Shown in pieces: positions 17,609 to 24,481 of a DNA stretch of 33,414 nt (positions are counted from its first letter, which is position 1; each line of letters begins with the position of its first letter). Location of the stretch: assembly GCA_043816955.1 (NCBI GenBank), contig JBDRHL010000061.1, positions 1 to 33,414 of the forward strand, read 5' to 3'. The notes below the pieces were generated by a model. It was not told the origin of the DNA and searched no databases. It saw nothing but the letters and a program-made list of their open reading frames with translations. The position numbers and the translations under genes are program-made. The DNA comes from JBDRHL01 sp043816955 (lineage in GTDB: Bacteria > Planctomycetota > Phycisphaerae > Sedimentisphaerales > CAYZTY01).

Positions 17609-17715
17609 TCAGCTTTGCATCTTTCTCTTACACAATAGCACGCTCATCCCCAACCCCAGCAGGCAAATCGTACCAGGCTCCGGAATCACTATGCTGTCAA
17701 CCCAGCCGGCATAAT
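17609..17715 (-). pseudogene. Detached PEP-CTERM sorting tail of the protease gene
   Basis: On the minus strand, one frame away from the protease ORF, the sequence reads YYAGWVDSIVIPEPGT, then a hydrophobic stretch ICLLGLGMSVLLC, then KRKMQS and a stop (TGA, 17611-17609). This is a complete PEP-CTERM domain: PEP motif, membrane helix and basic end. It has no start of its own and belongs to the upstream protease. Confidence 0.8.
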
Positions 17716-18599
17716 AACGACACGCGAGTATCAACAGAAAGCTCCCCGAATGAGGCATTAAGCTCACTGTCAACATCCGAACTGCCTCCCGTAGACCATT
17801 GCAGCCTTACCCCATAGGAGGTTATTCCCGCCACCTGGTTACCGATAAGTGTCGGCCCGCCGGAATCTCCCGGTGCCGAAAAAACCTCGTCAGGACCAAG
17901 CCCCAGATTCTCAATACCAAAAAACTCCCCGAACGCATCGTTGGCAGCCAGGCCGTTATCAAAATCATAAGCAAGCTGCGCACCCGGCAAAGGATTAAAG
18001 ACAACATCCAATATATCCCCCAGTGAATCATACAGATTGTAACCGGCCCGCTTCGTTCCGCTGCTCAAAACATCACCTTCCGAACCGTTGCCGCTGCGGC
18101 CATAGCCTGACTTATACGCCGCCTGTCCCACTTCGTCAGCAGCTCGATAAATCCCATACCGTTCCGCTCCGGTCGGAGCAGCACCCGTCAGTTCAATGAT
18201 AGCGATATCGTTGCCGATTGTAATATCGCCGTCCCAGTTCGGGTGAACTGAAAAAGCCGATGCACCTATTGCAACGGCGCCGCCTGGCATATCAAAATAT
18301 ACCGTCGTATTGCTTACGTCCAGGCCGTCTACAACATGAGCCGCGGTCAGAATATACCTGTCGGCTATCAAACTGCCGCTGCCGCGAATGTATCCACCCA
18401 GCCCGGTATCATACCCGATTATATCAACAACACCGTCAAGACCCGCTCCCGGTGAAACAACATAATCTGCAGGATCACCAGCCGTAGTATAGAGCGGCCG
18501 GGTGTATGCTATGATTTCCGGTGTCCCCAGCGCTTCTGAAAAAAATACCCCTGATAATACAACCACCCCCGCCAGAAAAACTCTCTCAAACCTTCCCAT
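17697..18599 (-). CDS. Secreted trypsin-like serine protease (PEP-CTERM tail frameshifted off)
   Basis: This exported S1-family protease has a signal peptide (MGRFERVFLAGVVVLSGVFF...ALG). The catalytic triad is visible: His88 in LTAAHVVDG, Asp131 in NDIAIIEL and Ser246 in GDSGGPTL. The frame ends after 300 residues at SVDTRVSLLCRLG. In the adjacent frame the sequence continues as YYAGWVDS-IVIPEPGT and a PEP-CTERM tail, so one extra base near 17716 has separated protease and sorting signal. Removing one A there restores DTRVSYYAGW, the normal end of such proteases. I use ATG 18599, preceded by AGGCAGG. A longer TTG-initiated frame is less likely. PEP-CTERM tails direct surface anchoring or processing by an exosortase. 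Confidence 0.8.
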   Translation of the reverse strand: MGRFERVFLAGVVVLSGVFFSEALGTPEIIAYTRPLYTTAGDPADYVVSPGAGLDGVVDIIGYDTGLGGYIRGSGSLIADRYILTAAHVVDGLDVSNTTVYFDMPGGAVAIGASAFSVHPNWDGDITIGNDIAIIELTGAAPTGAERYGIYRAADEVGQAAYKSGYGRSGNGSEGDVLSSGTKRAGYNLYDSLGDILDVVFNPLPGAQLAYDFDNGLAANDAFGEFFGIENLGLGPDEVFSAPGDSGGPTLIGNQVAGITSYGVRLQWSTGGSSDVDSELNASFGELSVDTRVSLLCRLG

Positions 18600-18736
18600 A
18601 AACCTGCCTAGCTCTTTCTCCCCCCAATAAACGACATATTCCCCGTGCAAACCAACATAACTACAAAGGGGAGCTTCTTCAGGCAGGTCTCTGACTACTC
18701 TCTCACCCTACTCTGACGCTCCTTCAGATAAAGCTT

Positions 18737-18770
18737 GTTATAAACTACACAATTCCCGATCTCGTGTCAA
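18737..18770 (-). promoter_or_regulatory. Weak candidate promoter for the protease gene
   Basis: On the minus strand a perfect TTGACA (18770-18765) is followed 22 bases later by TATAAC (18742-18737). The spacing is too long for a standard sigma-70 site, so this is only suggestive. The remaining intergenic DNA (18600-18991) holds the divergent promoter with the G10 tract. Confidence 0.2.
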
Positions 18771-18882
18771 CAAAATTCCAAAGTTTTTTTGAAATTACAC
18801 AAAACAGAATGTATTATTTGCTCTGTATAGCTATGCAGTCTAAAAAAATCCCTTAAAATATGCCGATTTCTACAATTTATTC

Positions 18883-18913
18883 TTGATATTGTAGATAGGG
18901 GGGGGGGTATAAT
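18883..18913 (+). promoter_or_regulatory. Promoter with G10 homopolymer in its spacer
   Basis: TTGATA (18883-18888, 5/6) and a perfect TATAAT (18908-18913) are separated by 19 bases. The last ten of these (18898-18907) are G. A run of this length is prone to slipped-strand mispairing. Loss of two G would restore the optimal 17-base spacing. The layout resembles known phase-variable promoters such as porA and opc of Neisseria. It would drive the PEP-CTERM gene at 18992, with a ~72-base leader. Confidence 0.7.
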
Positions 18914-18991
18914 ACCATTTCTGCGACGTATTGTATCTTGTGTTTTTTAGCTTATAACAAAAGGACAAGTTACATCGAGGAGGTTAAAAAA

Positions 18992-19933
18992 ATGGTGAAA
19001 CAAACCGTGGTGCTTACAATTTTAATTATTCTGTTAAGTTGTGGGGGACTTCTTACTGCAGCACCAATTTCGCAGGGAGACATCTTCATAACTGTTGCTT
19101 CACCGGGCAAAGTGTATCGAATAACCAACGGCGGTGATTACTCTACCGCAACACCTTTTGCAACTGGATTGACCGACGCAGTGGGGCTGGTATTTTCGCC
19201 CGATGGTCGGCTGTATGCCAGTTGCGCAGGTGGAAGAGTTTTTGATATAACAGCAGGCGGTGATTTCTCCAGTGCCGGCCCCTTTGCTTGGGGCCTGGGT
19301 TATGTTAATGAGATGACAGTTACTGGTACCGGCAGAATATTAGTTGCTGATATTCACCGCGAGAACGTAATGGATATTACAGGCGGTGGGGACTTTAGTA
19401 CGGCCTCTGCCTTCGCGACCGGACTTGATGGACTATATAGCCTGTTGGCAACAAGCAATGGACGCATTCTGGCAGGCGATAGTTATCATGTCTATGACAT
19501 AACGACGGGTGGAAATGTTTCCAGTTCACCTAATACACCCTCCTTTGCCACTATTCTCGACTCCGGAGGATATTTGAAACGATCAGTATCTTTGACACAA
19601 GGCCCCAACGGCAGAATTTACAGTTCAGCTTATGATTTTGTGGTTGATATTACAAACGGCGGCTTTTGCTGGGCAACACCCGGTTTTGCCTACGGATTGG
19701 ACAGTGCTATAGATATCGCGTTTGACAGCAGCGGTCGATTTCTGGCTTCCCTGGAAAAATCTGAAAGCGTACTCGATATTAGTGCTGGTGGTGATTGTTC
19801 AGGCTTAACCCCCTTTGCCACTGGCTTGAATATTTACCCGCAGCAAATCGCTATTGCAACCATTCCAGACCCAGCTACCCTTTTCCTGCTCAGCCTTGGG
19901 GCTCTGGCCCTGCTGCGAAAATCCAGAGCATAA
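18992..19933 (+). CDS. Exported PEP-CTERM protein with six propeller-like repeats
   Basis: This 313-residue secreted protein begins with a signal peptide (MVKQTVVLTILIILLSCGGL...). It then contains about six repeats of roughly 42 residues, each opening with a DIT-GGD-S--PFATGL type pattern (for example DITGGGDFSTASAFATGL) and continuing with a G-R-L/I-A strand. This suggests a six-bladed NHL/SMP-30-like beta-propeller. It ends in a PEP-CTERM tail: IPDPATLFLLSLGALALL and then RKSRA (PDP instead of PEP). ATG 18992 is chosen for its strong GAGGAGG site; a frame 18 codons longer lacks one. The role is likely extracellular or surface-bound, with the ligand unknown. Its promoter carries a G10 tract, so expression may be phase-variable. 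Confidence 0.82.
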   Translation: MVKQTVVLTILIILLSCGGLLTAAPISQGDIFITVASPGKVYRITNGGDYSTATPFATGLTDAVGLVFSPDGRLYASCAGGRVFDITAGGDFSSAGPFAWGLGYVNEMTVTGTGRILVADIHRENVMDITGGGDFSTASAFATGLDGLYSLLATSNGRILAGDSYHVYDITTGGNVSSSPNTPSFATILDSGGYLKRSVSLTQGPNGRIYSSAYDFVVDITNGGFCWATPGFAYGLDSAIDIAFDSSGRFLASLEKSESVLDISAGGDCSGLTPFATGLNIYPQQIAIATIPDPATLFLLSLGALALLRKSRA

Positions 19934-20255
19934 AACCCGGGACAATCTGTGTAATGAATTAAAGAACTCTGAGACTCGATTTTGACCGCAGACAAAACTC
20001 TCTTTAGAGAGCCCACAACGGGCAACTAATTCATCTGCTACTGACTTGGCAAATTCAGTCAAACCATTTTGTTCTTGTTCCCATGATTACAGTTTTTACA
20101 AAAAAATTTTATTTGCAAGTTTTGTCTGAATAAAAAGTTACGTAACATGCCGTATTTTTCGTGCAAAATATACTTGACATTATGACAGTTATGTATTACT
20201 TCACATAAGCTATATATTGCTTTATGCCATATAAATATGTCACTAAGGAGCCAAA
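19934..20255 (+). other. Intergenic region before the XRE gene
   Basis: This 322-base AT-rich gap has no supported gene. It holds a short 5-bp hairpin (ctctctttagagag, near 19999-20012) that could be a weak terminator for the PEP-CTERM gene. A TTGACA (20174-20179) lies about 75 bases before the XRE start, but no good -10 is correctly spaced. The overlapping direct repeat tgacattatgaca there might be an operator. The segment 19954-19977 recurs at 21069. Confidence 0.35.
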
Positions 20256-20468
20256 GTGAATCCAAGAATCAAGTTAAAGCTGGCTCGAGTGGAGCACAAC
20301 CTCACGCAGGCCGAACTAGCGGAAAAAGTAGGTGTCACACGCCAGACCATCGGTCTCATAGAAAACGGCGGGTACAATCCCACCTTGCATCTATGCATCG
20401 CCATCGCCAAGGCGCTCGACAAAACTCTAAACGACCTATTCTGGGAGGAAGCCAAACATGAAGGATGA
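20256..20468 (+). CDS. XRE-family HTH transcriptional regulator
   Basis: This compact 70-residue regulator consists almost only of a Cro/C1-type helix-turn-helix. The pattern is RIKLKLARVEHNLTQAELAE (~4-23), then KVGVTRQTIGLIENGGYNPT (~24-43) and LCIAIAKALDKTLNDLFWEE. This is the YozG-like short form, common beside small membrane proteins. The start is GTG, with TAAGGAG five bases upstream. The stop overlaps the start of the next gene by 11 bases, so the pair is co-translated. It probably represses its own operon, judging from family habit. Confidence 0.9.
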   Translation: MNPRIKLKLARVEHNLTQAELAEKVGVTRQTIGLIENGGYNPTLHLCIAIAKALDKTLNDLFWEEAKHEG

Positions 20469-20874
20469 ACGCATTCAGACCACCGTCAACCGTTTTGCAG
20501 CAGGAGGATATTGGATATTGTACTCACTGATATCGATTTCTCTTTGTTACCGAGGGCTGATTCTCAAGCAGCACCCACGGGAGTGGTGGGACATTTTCGC
20601 CATCTGGGTCATCGGCATTCTCTTCGTATTCATTGCATTCGCAAACAAAGGCCTCTTTGACCACGGTTTCAAGAGGATGTGGTTGACCATTGGCATCGGT
20701 GTCACAATCATCGTTTTTCTCACATTGCTATTCATCGCGGGCGAGATACATTCCGTCGCCGATGGTGCCATGTACTTGGGCGGCATTTTACTTGGGATGG
20801 GACCGGTGATCGCAATAGCCTACTTCCTGAATCGGCGCTGGAAGCGAAAAGAAGGAATCGAAGACGAGAAATGA
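20458..20874 (+). CDS. Small four-helix membrane protein paired with the XRE regulator
   Basis: This 138-residue protein has about four hydrophobic segments (~17-33, 45-63, 74-94, 101-123), short loops and a strongly charged C-terminus (NRRWKRKEGIEDEK). I do not assign a named family. Genes of this kind often follow a YozG-like XRE regulator, especially in Firmicutes and archaea. The pair here may therefore have been acquired by transfer, which fits its isolated position and AT-rich surroundings. GGAGG lies eight bases ahead of the ATG, inside the regulator gene. Confidence 0.78.
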   Translation: MKDERIQTTVNRFAAGGYWILYSLISISLCYRGLILKQHPREWWDIFAIWVIGILFVFIAFANKGLFDHGFKRMWLTIGIGVTIIVFLTLLFIAGEIHSVADGAMYLGGILLGMGPVIAIAYFLNRRWKRKEGIEDEK

Positions 20875-21054
20875 AAATTCAGATCCATTGATGAACCGTT
20901 AAAAATGAGATGTGAATCAAGTCTGACAATTAAGTCGCCTCAACACGGCACTCAACCTCCGCTTCCGGTAGGATTTCACCTGCTCCATAAAAATTTCCAA
21001 ATCCCCATCCAGATCGAATGGCACGCCATCGAAGTAGAATATCCAGAATAAACC

Positions 21055-21092
21055 CTTATAACAAAAGGATGAATTAAAGAACTTTGAGGCTT
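21055..21092 (+). repeat. Composite copy of two sequences flanking the PEP-CTERM gene
   Basis: The first 14 bases (21055-21068) equal 18951-18964, just before the PEP-CTERM start. The following 24 (21069-21092) match 19954-19977, just after that gene, at about 21 of 24 positions. The rest of the 20875-21136 gap holds no supported gene. Confidence 0.45.
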
Positions 21093-21136
21093 CTAAAGGG
21101 GAGACTGTATACATTGTTTCCGGGCTCTGGATTGAT

Positions 21137-21682
21137 TCAGAACGACGATTCGTCAGCCGAACATGTGTTTTGCCGTGCCCTGCCTGATGAGACGGTAAAG
21201 GTCGATATAATCAACAGCAAAACAGCGATACACAGCAGCGAATCCGCCACGTTAAAGGCAGGCCAGTGCCAATTGTGATAGTACACATCTATAAAGTCGC
21301 GCACACCGCCCTCGTTGAAAATCCTGTCATATAAATTCCCCAGAACCCCCCCGGCAAACATCCCCAATGCTGCTGTTGCGGTTTTCTGCCTGAGCTGACC
21401 AAAAACAACAAACCACACAACTATCAGCAGCGCACAAACAGAAGCACCGATCAACAATCCTCGCTGACCTGTCGCAATGCTGAATGCTGCGCCGGTATTT
21501 ACTCTCATCACCAGGCTCAGAACCCCGGGAATTACCGTAACAGTCTCATTCCCCTTGCTCAGCAGCCATTCAAAAATGAAGGCTTTAGACCAAAGATCCG
21601 CCCCCGCGCCCGCCAGTGCGACCGGCAAAAAAAGAAATATCTTGTGTTTGGAACTGAGCATTCGATATCCCGGGCCCTGCAT
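21137..21682 (-). CDS. lspA: Lipoprotein signal peptidase (signal peptidase II)
   Basis: LspA is the inner-membrane aspartyl protease that removes the signal peptide of prolipoproteins after lipidation. The 181-residue protein has four hydrophobic segments and the family motifs: NTGAAFSIA (~62-70), GGVLGNLYDRI with the first catalytic Asp (~110-120), VRDFIDVY, and PAFNVADS with the second catalytic Asp. ATG 21682 gives the full frame but has no ribosome site. ATG 21661 (MLSSKHK...), preceded by CGGGAT, is an equally good start. It follows a TPR lipoprotein gene by 17 bases, in one operon. Confidence 0.93.
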   Translation of the reverse strand: MQGPGYRMLSSKHKIFLFLPVALAGAGADLWSKAFIFEWLLSKGNETVTVIPGVLSLVMRVNTGAAFSIATGQRGLLIGASVCALLIVVWFVVFGQLRQKTATAALGMFAGGVLGNLYDRIFNEGGVRDFIDVYYHNWHWPAFNVADSLLCIAVLLLIISTFTVSSGRARQNTCSADESSF

Positions 21683-21699
21683 TTTATGCAGCGTGATTT

Positions 21700-22665
21700 C
21701 TATTTTGAGTACTGCCGCAGCAACTTAATCAGCTTGGACTGGTTCGGCTGAATATTCAGCGATGTTTTCCACTCATCAAGAGCCTTCTGTTTAACAGCGT
21801 CATTACTGTCCCTTATCCCTACCAGCATATACGCCACACCAAGACCTTTGTGCGCTATCCAGTCCTCGTCATTCAGCTCAGTAGCCTTAGCATAACTTTC
21901 TACTGCTTCTTCATACTCTTTCAGCCCGAGAAAACAATACCCAAGGTATTGGTAGACAACCGCGTTATTCGGGTCGGCCTGCGAGGCTGCAAGCAGAACC
22001 TCTTTTGCTGTATCGTTGCGCTGAAGCTGCAAATATTCAAAACCCAGCGAGGTGAGAATTTCAGGTTTATTTCCTTCCAGTTCAAGCGCCCTTCTATACG
22101 CCGAAATAGCGCCATTCGGGTCTTTCCGGGCGCCGTAAATATCTCCGATCAGTTTCTGAACCTCCCCCACATTCGGGTCAAGTTGCTCGGCATGTTTGCC
22201 GTACCGCAGCGCACTTTGATAATCTTTTATCTCAAGATATGCCTTGGCCGTGCTCACATGGGCTTCAACATGCTCAGGCTTCAGCTCACATGCCTTGACA
22301 TAAGCCTTTATCGCCTGCGCCCATTTCCTCATCGCCTCGTATACTTTCCCCAGATTGAAAAAATCATTGAACGACCACGGGTTCAGCTTTGTCGCCTCGG
22401 TATAAGCTTCCGCGCTCTTCTCATACATCCGCTGCTCCCTGTATATATCACCCCTCAGTGAATACGCCATGGAAAACTTCGGATTGCGCTTTATGGCTTC
22501 GTCGAGCTTTTGAACAGCTATTTCATTCTGACCGCGCTCTTTGTAAGATACCGCATCAACATAGGCATCTATGGCACGCTGCCTCCCACAGCCCGCAGCC
22601 GATAGCAGGACAAAACTGGCTGTCGCTGCTAACACCTTCCTGCGAATGTTAATCCCGCCGGGCAT
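21700..22665 (-). CDS. TPR-repeat lipoprotein
   Basis: This 321-residue protein has a lipoprotein signal (KVLAATASFVLLSAAGC, lipobox LSAAGC with the Cys at about residue 26), so it should be lipid-anchored in the outer or inner membrane. The rest is a solenoid of about seven TPR units, for example DAYVDAVSYKERGQNEIAVQ, MAYSLRGDIYREQRMYEKSA and AVVYQYLGYCFLGLKEYEEA. Such proteins are usually scaffolds for envelope complexes; the partner is unknown. AAGGAA precedes the ATG. It is the first gene of a two-gene operon with lspA, the peptidase that would process it, behind a consensus promoter. Confidence 0.85.
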   Translation of the reverse strand: MPGGINIRRKVLAATASFVLLSAAGCGRQRAIDAYVDAVSYKERGQNEIAVQKLDEAIKRNPKFSMAYSLRGDIYREQRMYEKSAEAYTEATKLNPWSFNDFFNLGKVYEAMRKWAQAIKAYVKACELKPEHVEAHVSTAKAYLEIKDYQSALRYGKHAEQLDPNVGEVQKLIGDIYGARKDPNGAISAYRRALELEGNKPEILTSLGFEYLQLQRNDTAKEVLLAASQADPNNAVVYQYLGYCFLGLKEYEEAVESYAKATELNDEDWIAHKGLGVAYMLVGIRDSNDAVKQKALDEWKTSLNIQPNQSKLIKLLRQYSK

Positions 22666-22731
22666 TCTTTATTCCTTTCGAAAGTGAACAAATTAACTAC
22701 CCTTAGCCTTCTTTCATCACCCGCGCCGCGA

Positions 22732-22759
22732 ATTATACCATACTAAATAACGCTGTCAA
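22732..22759 (-). promoter_or_regulatory. Consensus promoter for the TPR lipoprotein-lspA operon
   Basis: On the minus strand a perfect TTGACA (22759-22754) and a perfect TATAAT (22737-22732) are separated by 16 bases. The start would lie near 22725, about 60 bases before the gene. Confidence 0.75.
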
Positions 22760-22798
22760 AGCCTTTTAAGTGTTCCCGAATCGACTATTTCTTAAACG

Positions 22799-22827
22799 TT
22801 GACATATTCAGCCGACTGTCTTACCAT
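22799..22827 (+). promoter_or_regulatory. Promoter for gpmI
   Basis: TTGACA (22799-22804, perfect) and TACCAT (22822-22827, 4/6) are separated by 17 bases. Transcription would start near 22834, giving a ~42-base leader to the gpmI ATG. It is divergent from the lipoprotein-lspA promoter. Confidence 0.6.
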
Positions 22828-22875
22828 GAGCACTTGCCTGATACATCAAAACGGTTTCTCTGGAGAATCGCCTGG

Positions 22876-24447
22876 ATGGAAAAAGAAAAACTGACCCTTG
22901 AGTGTCGTCCTCTTGTTCTGATTATTCGTGACGGCTGGGGTATCAACCCCGATCCCGAGGAAGACCGCTTCAACGCGGTAAAGTGCGCCAAGGTGCCGGT
23001 TGACGACATGTTGATGAGCCGATATCCAAACTGTGCGGTCCATACCAGCGGCGAAGACGTGGGATTGCCAAAGGGAACTATGGGCAACAGCGAGGTAGGC
23101 CATCAGAACATAGGCGCAGGCAGAATCGTCTTCCAGGAGTCCGTACGCCTCAGCCGTGCTATTCGTGATGGGTCATTTTTCGAAAATGAACAGTTTATCA
23201 AAATGATCGACTCAATAAAACTCGCCGGCAAAAAGCTGCACTTGTTGGGCTTATGCAGTGATATCGGCGTCCACTCATTGCTCGACCATCTTTACGGCCT
23301 GCTCGAACTGGCAGGGAGAAACAGCATCAAAAATGTTTTTCTTCACGCCTTCATGGATGGCCGTGATTCCCCTCCGACAAGCGGCGCAGATTACATAGCC
23401 CGGATAGAAAATGAAATGGCCCGCATAGGCATCGGCCGGGTCGCCTCTGTCATGGGCAGGTTTTACGGCATGGATCGTGACAGGCGATGGGAGCGTGTGC
23501 AGAAAGCATACGACTGCATGACATTGGGCAAAGGCCGTCCCGCACGATCGGCAGCCGAGGCGATTCAAGGCAGTTACTCGAATAAAATCACCGATGAATT
23601 CATTGAACCCGTCTGTATCGTCAATTCGGATAATGAGCCTGTAGGCCTGATTGAAGACGGCGATGCGGTGGTATTCTTCAATTTCCGCGGTGATAGACCA
23701 AGGGAAATAACCCGCGCCTTTGTGGACGAGAAGTTCGATGGCTTCATCCGAAACGTACGGCCAAAGGTGTACTATGTCTGCATGACCGAATACGATGCGA
23801 CGATCCCCGCGCCCGTAGCCTTCCCCAAACCGCCAAAAATGAAGAATATTCTCGGTGCATATCTCAGCTCCCTGGGACTTAAGCAGTTTCGATGCGCAGA
23901 AACTGAAAAATATGCACATGTTACCTTCTTCTTCAATGACTATACCGAAAAACCCTTCCCCGGCGAAGACAGGCAGATAGTACCTTCCCCTCGAGTCAAA
24001 ACATACGACCTGCAGCCGGAGATGAGCGCTGACGAAGTCTGTGACGTTGTCTGTACGCGACTGGACAGCCAAAAATATGATGTTGTGATAGTGAACTTTG
24101 CCAACCCCGATATGGTAGGACACACCGGCATATTGAGCGCCGCGATAAAAGCAGCCGAAACAGTCGACCATTGTGTAGGCCGTATCCTCGATAAGGTAGA
24201 CCGCCTTGGAGGCTCTGCTATTATCACCGCTGACCACGGCAATTTCGAGAAAATGTATGATCTCAGGAACAACATGCCCCATACCGCCCATACAATCGGC
24301 GATGTCCCCTTGATTGTTTATGATCCTCGCAACAAAGACAGGAAAATGCGCCCACAGGGCAGGCTGGCTGATGTCGCACCAACGCTCCTTGAGATCATGG
24401 GTATCCCAAAACCACCGGAGATGACCGGAGAAAGCCTCCTCGTGTAG
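22876..24447 (+). CDS. gpmI: 2,3-bisphosphoglycerate-independent phosphoglycerate mutase
   Basis: This glycolytic enzyme interconverts 3- and 2-phosphoglycerate using two Mn ions and a phosphoserine. The 523-residue protein has the N-terminal metal site LIIRDGWGINP, the catalytic serine in MGNSEVGHQNIGAGR (Ser72), DGRDSPPTSG, RFYGMDRDRRWERV, and the C-terminal NFANPDMVGHTG and TADHGNFE metal motifs. The start is ATG 22876, ten bases after GGAG. A TTG 14 codons earlier would coincide with the predicted transcription start. The long open frame on the opposite strand is a shadow. mutL follows 34 bases later. Confidence 0.96.
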   Translation: MEKEKLTLECRPLVLIIRDGWGINPDPEEDRFNAVKCAKVPVDDMLMSRYPNCAVHTSGEDVGLPKGTMGNSEVGHQNIGAGRIVFQESVRLSRAIRDGSFFENEQFIKMIDSIKLAGKKLHLLGLCSDIGVHSLLDHLYGLLELAGRNSIKNVFLHAFMDGRDSPPTSGADYIARIENEMARIGIGRVASVMGRFYGMDRDRRWERVQKAYDCMTLGKGRPARSAAEAIQGSYSNKITDEFIEPVCIVNSDNEPVGLIEDGDAVVFFNFRGDRPREITRAFVDEKFDGFIRNVRPKVYYVCMTEYDATIPAPVAFPKPPKMKNILGAYLSSLGLKQFRCAETEKYAHVTFFFNDYTEKPFPGEDRQIVPSPRVKTYDLQPEMSADEVCDVVCTRLDSQKYDVVIVNFANPDMVGHTGILSAAIKAAETVDHCVGRILDKVDRLGGSAIITADHGNFEKMYDLRNNMPHTAHTIGDVPLIVYDPRNKDRKMRPQGRLADVAPTLLEIMGIPKPPEMTGESLLV

Positions 24448-24481
24448 TAAACCATCGGTATCCTTCAATTTGAATAGCAAT

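Noticed and set aside
17603..17617. caaagc-tca-gctttg hairpin between murD and the protease tail as a terminator
   Set aside because: The stem is only 6 bp, there is no T-run on either side, and it overlaps the end of the PEP-CTERM tail.
17697..17720. Programmed frameshift in the protease gene
   Set aside because: No classical slippery heptamer fits the required +1 shift and no stimulator is evident, so a mutation or sequencing error is simpler.
20917..21114. 65-codon minus-strand frame between the membrane protein and lspA
   Set aside because: No family is recognised. Part of it is the composite repeat at 21055-21092, and no convincing ribosome site is seen. It may be a remnant, but this cannot be supported.
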